Shown here: positions 46,350-55,547 of the stretch, piece after piece
How positions within the stretch are numbered: the stretch's first letter is position 1
Layout of the letters: each line of letters opens with the position of its first letter
NCBI GenBank assembly: GCA_021234155.1
Contig: JAJEKV010000008.1
Coordinates: 18,032,042 to 18,096,041 of the forward strand
Length of the DNA: 64,000 nucleotides
Source of the DNA: Isoetes taiwanensis
Taxonomy: Eukaryota; Streptophyta; Lycopodiopsida; Isoetales; Isoetaceae
Reading direction: 5' to 3'
Translations under genes and position numbers: made by a program
Notes under the pieces: model-generated
The model's input: only the letters and a program-made list of their open reading frames with translations
Databases searched by the model: none
What the model was told of the DNA's origin: nothing

Positions 46350-48230
46350 CACGGCAGGGAGCCCCGGTTGATGCGATCTAGCCTACGGCTTTTCGGGGGC
46401 AGTATCAAAAAGCCAGCGAAGTCCCAAAGCGACAATACAAGTCCTGCCGATGATTAGAACGCCTTCAATCGGTGCCCACGGTGTAAAGATATGGTCAATC
46501 GTTGAGTGGCGGGGTCTAAAAACACGCCTATGTGAGGGCTCACACATCTCGCCGCCTCCGCCGGTGGGTCAACTTTCTTTTCGAGAATGCTAGCCAAGAG
46601 TTTGGCAAAATCGGCCCGACCATGATCGTCAGGTGGTGGTAGGGCGGTGTGGGTCGCCTCTACCATGAATGGGAACAACCGCTTGTGGTCCATTGTCGGG
46701 AGAGACCTTCTGCAATGCTCATTGAGCGAGGGGTAGTGAGGACCGGCACAAGTGGCGCCCCGCCCCATTTGAGTAACTTCGGCACGCATACCATCGAGGG
46801 TTTTGCCTTCCCATTAGCCGGCCGTTGCGGGCCCTCCTCAACATCCTCCTCCACGAGAACCAATGGGGGCCATCCGGCGTAGGGGGTATGGGCATCTGGC
46901 GTCCCTGGCGGGTCATAAAGCTGCTTTCAAAATCTCATTCCATTGGCGAGGGTGTGATGTCCCTGTGGCTGGGCTGGCCTTGAAGCACTCTGGCGTAAAA
47001 GGTTCGAGGATGGATGAGTGTCAGCCGGGCGAACATCTCCCACGATGCACGGCAAGGTGCTGCGCCTTTGTCTCCTTCGGATGGGCGATGCGTATATTAA
47101 CTTGGCGGGTGCTGGATCGAGAATGTGCGGAGCTGCGCTTGCGTTCTTTACTACGCATCAAACCATCGATTCTTGGCGGGAATATTTGGCGACCACGGCG
47201 GCGGCGGGGCTGCCAAAGCACATCCCATTTGCATCGTAATAGCGAAGTCGGTGAGGTGCATCTGTTTGCTCTAGTGTGGAGGTCATGGGAATGCGGGAGC
47301 GTCCATGAGCATCTCGGCGTAGTCCTACTGCACGCTCATAATCTAGTCTCAAGCGGGGGCGAGGGGTGGCATAGTGGGGGTACGGCGGCTTGCCAAACCG
47401 GTCAAATAAAGTGGGAGGTGATAAAATCGACCTCCTCATCCCGACTTGTTTGTGCCCACAGGAAGCGGTGATGAGATGCATATCTTGCGCGCCTTCTGAG
47501 CACATAGTCCACCACACTAGACCCTCCTCCCCGATTGTCACATGCATGTGCACTTAGAATCGGACCCCGCGGATGAGCCATTGCAAATTATCAAGTCAAA
47601 AATACCACATAGCGAGGAACAGCATGCATGCAAAGCGAGTGACACATTTGTCATCCGATCCTCGGGGCGAGGTTATGCTTGAGGGCGTAAAATTGCGGGA
47701 CATCGTCGGCCGAGGGGGTCAAGTCGCATGGGCTGCTCTACTCTGTCAGGTGCATTGAAATCTCCAAGAAGGACGACCCTACCCAAGCTGGCTGGGTGCT
47801 GGCTTTGTATGTCATCATATAGATGGACATACGGGTCCATCCTATCCGCATCGGGGTGGCTGCGATAGAAGGTGCTCTCTGCGTGAGGGAAATAACAGGC
47901 GACGAGGAAAAAGAGGGTTGCCCGGTATTATGCACCACGAACCCCACAGTACCGGTTGTGTGCATGCGTCTTACGGAAGGTAACCGAATTTGCCAAGGTT
48001 GTCCGGTGGTAGCAAGCCACTCCACCATGACCCCTCGGTCTGCAATGCATTATTGAAGGCAGAAATGTTGGTAACTGGCGGATCAGGTGCTTTTGTGTCC
48101 GGCATGCTCCCATGTCTCCTCCATGAGGAAGATGAGATCCATATCGCCACGCCCGCGGGTTGAGTCGGGTTTTGAGTTTCCTCGCCACCGCTTCCTCGGC
48201 CCCGTCGCCTCGACCGCCACGGTTTTAGAA
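46350..48230 (-). mobile_element. Non-L1 LINE, copy 3 (endonuclease and start of RT only)
   Basis: Minus-strand endonuclease sequence at 47.74-48.19 kb (HGGVACYHRTTLANSVTF, VVLLGDFNAPDRVEQP) and an RT N-terminal portion at 46.4-46.9 kb (LLKWGGAPLVPVLTTP) match copy 2 position by position. This copy extends further 5' than copy 2 (past CATGAGGAAGATGAGATCCA) but stops at the N-terminal RT region, without the 3' UTR or TTCTA tail, so its 3' part was lost by deletion or recombination. It is GC- and CpG-rich and frameshifted. It sits between the coiled-coil gene and the DGQH gene. Confidence 0.75.
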
Positions 48231-49090
48231 GACATCTCGAGTAAGCCTAGTAACGAGTCGTAAAGGTCGCTTCGGATAAAGCGCTCAGCTGCTCAAAGAA
48301 ATAGCTTTTTCTACCATGCGAGAAATAGTGTTTTCTACACCGCGCGAGAGAAATTTGAATTTCAAGAAAATAAAATATGCGGTTTTGAAATATTCTTGAC
48401 ACATAAAAAAATAATAATGACAAAAGATAAAAAAAAAACTAAAAAAAAGAACCCGGTCCAGCCGACTTCTTTCATTGAGTTTTAAAAACCAATCTACCAT
48501 GTTCTTTCATTGATTACATTTATCCCCCTAAGCGTAGTTAACCTAAGCTTTCTTCTAACTTTCGAATTTTTCCCGACCGTCTGAGTTTCCATAGCGCCTG
48601 TGATTTCGAGAACTCGAATCAGCTTCTCAAGAATGGCTACAGAATTCTGGTACTCATCTCATTCCTATAGCTTGAACATTAATTTCCAATAGTAGACGTC
48701 TGAATAGGCAATTGTCTGCAGTGTCGAAGATGAATGTTTCATGTTAACTACAAATCAGAAAAGGAAAGTAGGATTATGCAAGATCGACTCCATCGATCCG
48801 ACTGCAAACTGTCATGGAATTCGCCGGGGATAAATGCGTCGAGAGTTCTGATGATTAAGCTATTTGCGCTATGGATGAAGCTTTACCTCGTAGACACCCC
48901 GGTGGGGATACGGTTGGAGAAAGTGTTGGAACATTTGTTGCATAGCCGAGAAATCGGTTAAAAAAGATATGTAACATGTATTACATTGTAGAAATATAGA
49001 AGTAGACAAAATTTGTTGTATTAATTGGAAAAAGTTTACAATTATATATAATCTGGATAAATCAGACATACAAAATCCCGCATTGTTTTT
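48231..49090. other. No supported gene
   Basis: An inverted pair CTCAAAGAAATAGCTTTTTCTACC / GAGAAATAGTGTTTTCTACA occurs as a direct repeat at about 48293 and 48320. Otherwise nothing. Confidence 0.4.
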
Positions 49091-49114
49091 CAAGCCACGG
49101 TCCTCTTTGTTTCA

Positions 49115-49708
49115 CCGCCCCAGTCCTCATCGAGTAGCTTGGCTATCGATACTCCCATTTCCATTTCCATTTCTATTTCTATTTCCATTCCCAAGCTACA
49201 GCTCCACCTCCCTCGCCTGCTCCACCTCCACCTCCTGCTCCTCCTCCTGCTCCACCTCTTGGTCATGCTCCATTGGTTGAGGCATTGCATTGTATGCCGC
49301 CTACGGTAGTGGTTCGTGTTGAGGCATCTGGGCATAGAGGCTAGCCACTAAGAAACGAAGCTCCTCATTTTGAATCTCGAGCTGACGGTTGCGAGATTCA
49401 CTCTCGATCAATGCATGTACAGCATGATCGAAGTGTTCAGCTAATACGGCCAGCCTCCGTGTGATTGCAAGGGCCTCAGAGCCCAGATTTAAAATGGCCC
49501 TGCGCTCTGCATTCATCATCATCACTTGATCCATGTACTACAGGGGTTGCAAGATTTGTGCTCCAGCCGGACTGGTGCTCGGATGCGGTTCAATTGGACT
49601 GGAGCTTGGATCCGCAATGGGAGCTGGGCTGTGTGATTGCTGCTCCAAATGGACGTAACCCACTATTGCATCTTCATCACCAACCGGGTGATTAATGTAG
49701 CTTGGCAT
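49115..49708 (-). pseudogene. Coiled-coil, Glu/Gln-rich protein interrupted by three TAG codons
   Basis: The ATG at 49706-49708 opens MPSYINHPVGDEDAIVGYVH, a Ser/Pro-rich linker, then a helical, coiled-coil-like region (NAERRAILNLGSEALAITRR ... ESRNRQLEIQNEELRFLVAS) and a Glu/Gln-rich tail (EVEQEEEQEVEVEQ). The frame is open for about 170 codons except for TAG at 49538-49540, 49301-49303 and 49196-49198. Each would read as Gln in a Gln-rich neighbourhood (for example HEPLP-stop-AAYNAMPQP). A frame change in the GGAAAT microsatellite leads to IAKLLDEDWGGETKR and a TGA near 49095. Helical C-terminal regions of this type occur in plant transposon-encoded and trihelix/Myb-like DNA-binding proteins, but no DNA-binding domain is visible. 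Confidence 0.5.
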
Positions 49709-49738
49709 CTATCAATAGGAAGTTAGAGGAGTATCAGC

Positions 49739-49758
49739 ATTCACGCCTGGCGTGTTAT
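49739..49758. promoter_or_regulatory. Perfect CACGCCTGGCGTG palindrome upstream of the coiled-coil gene
   Basis: ATTCACGCCTGGCGTGTTAT. The 13-bp core is a perfect palindrome around a central T. It is about 30 bp upstream of the ATG at 49708, the same offset as at the DGQH gene. Confidence 0.55.
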
Positions 49759-50050
49759 AAACAAGATTGCATATTAAACGGGAGCAAATCATTGAAACGG
49801 GAGCTAAAGGAATATTCCTCAAAGATTCCCATTTTTTTCCAAAAAAGGAGCTAAAATGAGGTAAAAATTTTATTTTGGTCATAAATTTGCATTTTGACCC
49901 CCCCAAAATCACTCATTTTTTTGTGCAAAGAGAAAATTGACTATGTCAAAGTGACACTTTTCCTAACAGTTAGAATTTACCTGAAGTGTGTTTTTAGAGA
50001 AAACCACTAATTTACGTGTACGTCCTACACAACATTTTGTTAGCTTGGAT

Positions 50051-50660
50051 TGTATTCCAGAAAAGGTACTTTTAGGTTACAATGTGTCCTTTTTTAACAA
50101 TATAATATTTCAAAGTACCAAAATTGTATTCCGGAATACACTTTTGCTATTCGAGGATAACATAATTGTATCCCAAAATACACTTTTGCTTTTCTTAAAA
50201 GTCAAAGTGTATTCCAGAATACACTTTTGGTTTTGCTCGAAATCCGAAGTGTATTCCGGAATACACTTTTGCTGTACAAGTTTCTGAGAATCAACATTGA
50301 TCTTGCAATTTTCGAGGTTTTCCAGGTTTTCAGCATATTCAATGACCTTGTATTTTTTTTTTTTCAATTAATATGAATGACCTTGCGATTTTATTTGTTT
50401 CTTTTATGTGGGGATACAGGAACGTCGTTCTAAATACTGAAGGGATTAGCGAAAGGGAAAAATAAACCAACAACAACTAGATTTTTTTTGGCATTGATGA
50501 CCTTTCATTTTTTTCATTTGTTTTGTGTGGATACAGGGTCATGGGTTTAAGAAATAAAGGGATATTGATATTTTTGTTTTTAAGTCAGGGATACTGGGTT
50601 TTGGTTCAAAACCATAAGTGGGAAATGTATTCCGGAATACACTTTGTATTCCGGAATACG
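50051..50660. repeat. Array of TGTATTCCGGAATACA palindromes
   Basis: The exact 16-bp palindrome occurs at about 50126, 50250 and 50627. Degenerate copies lie at 50051 (TGTATTCCAGAAAAG), 50167 (TGTATCCCAAAATACA), 50208 (TGTATTCCAGAATACA) and 50646 (TGTATTCCGGAATACG). Most are followed by CTTTTG. Two further eroded copies lie at 52534 (TGTATTCTGGAATAGC) and 52567 (CTATTCCGGAATAGC). The spacing is irregular, so this is an array of sites and not a simple tandem repeat. Confidence 0.8.
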
Positions 50661-53194
50661 TTTTGATGTTTTTTTTTCATGCCTTTGCTAAAGGCGATCA
50701 CTCTTTCTAGATCTCGGGCTACCATTTCTCACGGATCTTGGCCTTGGCATTGTTGCTGGCTACAGATTAAGCTATGGCGCAGCCTAAATAGTTTTCAAAG
50801 TTCGTTTTCAGTTTAGGGTTTTGCCGGTTTCGTTCAGTTCATGGATCATGGCTACAGAATGAGAGAGATGGGTTGGCGTGTACAGGGCGATTTTTTGAGA
50901 GCAAGTCACGATCATGAATGCATTGGGTGACCGGATTGAACTTTTCTTTTGTTAGAGGTTATGCAGATGGTCTCAAATGGTTTTGGTTGCATCGATTTAG
51001 AGGTTATGCAGATGGTCTCAAATGGGAGGGATGGTAGCTGGATATAAAATTTCTCAGGTACAATCCTTTGAAAGCACTAGATTAGCAGGCTTTTGGAATT
51101 CTGACATTGGTAGAAAAGTCTTGGAAGAAGAATTTTGTTTATATTCTGCTGTTGTGAACAGGTCATTTTCTTTAAAGAAAAGCTTTTGATTATCAGAGTC
51201 GAAAGCTTATGTTTGTGGTCCGGCTTTTATGATTACCCTCTGACTTTCATGCACTGATACGATTCTATGTGGTTAAGTAGATGTGTCAGATAAGGGTCTA
51301 ACAAGCTCTCACTTTGGCAAGTTAAAACGATGTTTTCTATGTAGACGAAATGCACAAGTTGTTCTTTAAGAGCTGTAACAGTAGATGGTACATGTGAATA
51401 CTTAAAGGCTAAAAAGCATGCATAAAAAATGCAGGAGCCTAGGCAGGCATAAAAGGTGTTGTGCTGCAGGCATGCAAGGTCCTTATTTTGCAGATAAAAG
51501 AGGTAAATATGAGTTTGTTTGAAGTTCAGGCGTGTTGATGTGAACTGAAAATAGGATGTCCTTACACCAGCTTGTGCAAACTGGGCTGCTACAAAGGTGC
51601 ATATAAATTCGTGGATTTGTGTTTCAGGTTCCATTCCAGAGCAAAGATGGAGAGATGCAGACTGAAAGACTAGGTGCCAAATGTTGCAGACCGTGTATTA
51701 CAATGTGCTTTTACATTTCACCAGTTGCAGAGTTAGACTGATAGTTATATGCTATGTTTTTTCATCACATTAAACCATATCAGCACATGAAGTGTTACAT
51801 ATGTCCTCTTGAATTTTACATATGTCCTCTTGAATTTTAAGCAAGTTGGCTGCATAGCTGCACACACTTGGCAAAGGCGTACCAAGTTTTATCTGCTTTA
51901 AGTTTACATCAGATTAAACCATTTCGTTTTATGCATGCATTGCTTATGAGGTGATCTTTACATATTCTGAATTTTAAGCGTGGCCTTGTTTATGTCCTTA
52001 AAGAGTAATGACATAGAGCTGCATGCTGATTGAGAAAGCAACATTTAATGGGAAAACCACTGTGGTGTAGGAAGATGGATTAATGTGGAATATTGCATTG
52101 CTTGGCACTTCGGTGCAAGAACTTAAGGCATTAAGGTATGTAGTTGATTTTGCGTGTATGTTTTGAGGGGTGTGGACCATTGGGCAAGCAATATGAGTGA
52201 TTCAAAAGGAAAAATGTCCAAGGATGCCAATGTTTGCAATTGACATGGGAAAAATTGGGATTGAGACTAAAAGATAATTACCAGACCATAGATGATGGAC
52301 GAATTGTACTAGGTGATATCTTGCATATGTTGATCTAGAAATTTTAAAACAGATATAGGGTATTAACATGAGAACGCAAGTACCATTTAATTCTTCTAGG
52401 CTTGATATGAATGGATAGTACAATGAAGGGATCAACTAAGGTTAACGTATGTCCTAATATGCTTTGTCTTGGTTAGTAAATGCAATATTTCTCCCTTATT
52501 TTGTAATTTTGGAAAAAATGACTACCACACTAATGTATTCTGGAATAGCATAAGAGTGCAAGGTCCTATTCCGGAATAGCGGTTGAGTGTAGCATAGGAA
52601 TTCTGAAAACACTGATTAGGTTTTTTTTAAGACAGATTTCGCATGCTCTGGTGCTTTTACTTCATTTCACACTAGAAAACTTTATTTTTAAAACTTTTTC
52701 GAACCTTGCACTTTTTGTTTGGTGCTCGTAATTTAACTTGCAATCTATTACAAAATCACCTTTTTTTTTGTCTTGTGTTCACAATTCACCAGTGGCAAGA
52801 GAAATAAACGTTGTTAAAGTAGCATATATAAAATCGTAATCACCATCTTTGTTTTTGAGCGTAACCCCTAAAACCGCTATTTCAAGTGGTTGACATGTTG
52901 ACTTATTGGTTTGTTTTTTTTTTTTTTGGGGGTAAAATAGCACACATTAAATTGTAATCACCATGATTTTTGGCCAAAACCCCAAAAGGGGCCATTTCAA
53001 ATAATTAATATGATTTTAGAAGGGAATCTTCAAGCGGGAGTCTTTGCAACCTCCGTTTAATATCTAACCTTGTTTATATTTATTTATTTATAAACTTAGA
53101 AACTAAGAACGCGGCCGCGGTTTAAATTAAAAGTTGAAAGTAAGGATAAAAATTGTTTACTTTCGGTATAAAACCGGGTATATAGGAAAAACTA
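50661..53194. other. No supported gene
   Basis: AT-rich DNA. AGAGGTTATGCAGATGGTCTC is duplicated at about 50956 and 50998, and ACATATGTCCTCTTGAATTTTA is duplicated in tandem near 51796-51840. Minus-strand frames at 51.2-51.6 kb look like chance. Confidence 0.45.
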
Positions 53195-53344
53195 TTCGGC
53201 GTGCATTCGTGCGTGAGAGAGAAAAAAAAAAAAAATGGATAGATAGATAAGTAAATAGACAAAGGCAAGGCAATTATTTACTTTGCGGCTTTTATCTATT
53301 TACTTATCTATCTCTGATCCTTTTTCTACTCGAATGCACGCCGA
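53195..53344. repeat. Foldback element of about 150 bp
   Basis: The outer arms TTCGGCGTGCATTCG (53195-53209) and CGAATGCACGCCGA (53331-53344), and the inner arms AGATAGATAAGTAAATAGA (53241-53259) and TCTATTTACTTATCTATCT (53295-53313), are perfect or near-perfect inverted complements. The outer arms contain the half-site GGCGTG/CACGCC, linking this to the palindrome family. Confidence 0.8.
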
Positions 53345-53385
53345 GCGAGTATATATATTCAAGGCTAAGGTTAGCATGTATTCGG

Positions 53386-53425
53386 AACATGCTTAGCGTG
53401 TATTGGAACACGCTTAGCATGTTTC
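53386..53425. repeat. Inverted pair of CATGCTTAGCGTG palindrome variants
   Basis: ACATGCTTAGCGTGT, a 6-bp spacer, then ACACGCTTAGCATGT: each half is nearly self-palindromic, and the halves are inverted relative to each other with one mismatch. These are variants of CACGCCWGGCGTG. Confidence 0.6.
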
Positions 53426-53854
53426 AAATATTATCTTTGAGATTTTTCTAATGCTTTCTACTATTCATAAAGAAACTTGCATGTACCTTGACATGATTAA
53501 TTCAGGAAGAGAAACTCAAGAATTTACTCGAAACAAAAGAAGCGGATGAAGTTTATAAAAACCTATTACGTTTTCATAAACATCGTGCCTTTCCTCCCTC
53601 GAGCAAATGCATAAGCTTGTCTTCTTGGATTAAACACCGCCATTGACATGCGACTTAAAACTAAAATGAAAACTAACCTTGAATTACGAGGGCTTTTGGA
53701 TTGAAGAGCGGAGCACTTTGCTTTTGGTTTTATTTAGAGGCTTTTAGATTCGAAGGCCCAGGAGTCCTCTGCTTTTGGTTTTAATTCGAGCCTCAGATGT
53801 CCTCTGCTACCAATGTCCTGCCTTTCACCGGATGCTTTCTGAGAACAAAAGCGG

Positions 53855-53880
53855 AATCTATTCTATTCTATTCTATTTTA
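53855..53880. repeat. (TTCTA)n tract, solitary
   Basis: AATCTATTCTATTCTATTCTA at 53855. Same microsatellite as the tail of the non-L1 LINE, but without its 3' UTR. It could be a tail-only insertion or a target site. Confidence 0.5.
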
Positions 53881-54026
53881 GTAAGTTAGGAATTGCCGAA
53901 ATCAAAGAAGCATCTAACATTGCTGAAAAGAAATCTGCTCACCAAGATTTTAGGAGGGCGGATCAAAACACAGCAGAAGCGCAACCGACAAATCATATGA
54001 AGAAAGGAAGAAAATGTAGGAACTTT

Positions 54027-55292
54027 GAAAGCGTGAAATGGATTTATATAGGCATAATTAGAAATAAATGAGCGTGAATAATTGATTACTTGAATTAACA
54101 CGCCTGGCGTACGGTCTTCCTGCCAAACATAACATGTATATGGTATATATGGAGAATATTGCATTTCATGCAATAAATTCTCACGGCATTTTATTCCATT
54201 TATTGCATTCGAAAAAACAGAATTTAGAAATTTTATATAGGCTAAATAAAAAATGATTTTAAAGGCTAAATTATCAAGACTAAAGTAAAAATGATTTGTA
54301 GTGTTGGGGATTTTTTTTAGGTCGTATCGGAAAATTTCCTATGGTTACTTTGATGAATCAGAGATCTCATGTGGTTGATTTATAGTGTTCCCCAGACTTT
54401 ATTGAGACAAATGCAGAGACAAAATTTTATAGATACAAAAATGCTTGGAGAAAATAGTTTGATTTCATTCAAAAAAATTTATGTACAGATGCCCGAAAGG
54501 ATACAAAAATGCTTGGAGAAAACTGTTTGATTTCTTTCAAAAATTGATATATGCACAGATGCCCGAAGTCTTGTAGCGGATGCGAGAAGGCTTTTTCTGA
54601 TTTACAAAAAAATGCGGGAGGCGTGACCGAAACCACAGAAAAAAAAAAAAAAAAAGGGGGCCCAGGATTTGCATCACTCTTCTTCCATGTCTGCAAGAAA
54701 GAAGAAAGAAAGGTGTTAGAAAAGAAAGAAGAAAGAAAGGTGCAAAAAAAAAAAGGCAGACATGCAAACTTGATTCATCTCGCAACCATTCCAAAAATTG
54801 GTTGACTTCTCGACCTTCTTAGAATCTTCTTCTTCCTCCTCCTCCTCCAACTCTTCTTGGGGAGATTTCATTCTGTTTTTGGTCGAGTCAACCCCGGAAG
54901 GCGAGGCGGTCGAATTCTTGTGAATCACGATCGTCCAACTCCTCCTCTTCCTCCTCTTCATCCTCCGAATCGGAATCGAGGAGAATTGCGACAAAAAAAT
55001 CAATTTGGGGGAAGGGGAATTGATGGACTTCTTCAACCCGGCGTCTCTTTGAGGAGACCTCGGGTTCTTCATGAAGGTCATTTGCTGAGGCCGAGCAGCT
55101 TTATGGCGGGCAGAGAAAAAAAATTTGGAAGGAATGGAGGTCTTGAGAGCGTGAACCGGATTTATATTGGGTTAATTAGAAATTAGCGTGAATAAATAAT
55201 TGCCTCAAATAACCGCCTTGCGTCTGAAATTCCCTTGACTATATCATCTAGGGTATATTATTATGGAGAATAAATTCTCACGGCTACCTTAT
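54027..55292 (-). repeat. Pair of homologous 5'-flank segments (54027-54175 and 55147-55292)
   Basis: Both contain, in order, GAGCGTGAA-type sequence, GGATTTATATWGG, TAATTAGAAAT, AGCGTGAATAA, a CACGCCTGGCGT site (54100, good) or CCGCCTTGCGT (55205, eroded), and GGAGAATA followed by AATTCTCACGGC. The second copy lies directly upstream of the acidic gene at 54.66-55.1 kb, so the first is probably the promoter of a decayed sister gene to its left. Confidence 0.65.
54663..55105 (-). CDS. Acidic protein with short intron (second acidic gene), frameshifted
   Basis: From about 55105 the minus strand reads HEEPEVSSKRRRVEEVHQF, FPQIDFFVAILLDSDSEDEE and EEEELDDRDSQEFDRLAF, then a frame change near 54.89 kb into KNRMKSPQEELEEEEEEEDS and KKVEKSTNFWNG. 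The segment 54691-54769 begins GTTTGCAT and ends TTTCTTGCAG with a T-rich middle, a good intron of 79 bp, followed by TWKKSDANPG. Like the gene at 2.4-3.0 kb it combines a Glu/Asp run, a basic patch and a short early intron, but the sequences are not alignable by eye outside these features. No domain recognised. Confidence 0.35.
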
Positions 55293-55547
55293 CAGTTATA
55301 TGTCTTTTCGTATTTTGAAAGCTAAATTTTCGATAATTAAATTTGGATATATTTATATAAATGTCATTTCCTTGTTGTTGCCACGAAAATTCTTGTTTTA
55401 AATGATTTCGTTTATATCCATTGTTATTATTATATTAAACATATTTCCAAGGAATTTCTTGCTTTTTAAAAAATTTGATTTACCTCTATATATTCCATAA
55501 ATGTACGTACTTTTCTTATATTATGGTGTTTTAATATTTCCTACTCA

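Noticed and set aside
46863-47471. Plus-strand 202-codon frame
   Set aside because: It is antisense to LINE copy 3 and has no recognisable domain; the minus strand matches copy 2 protein motifs.
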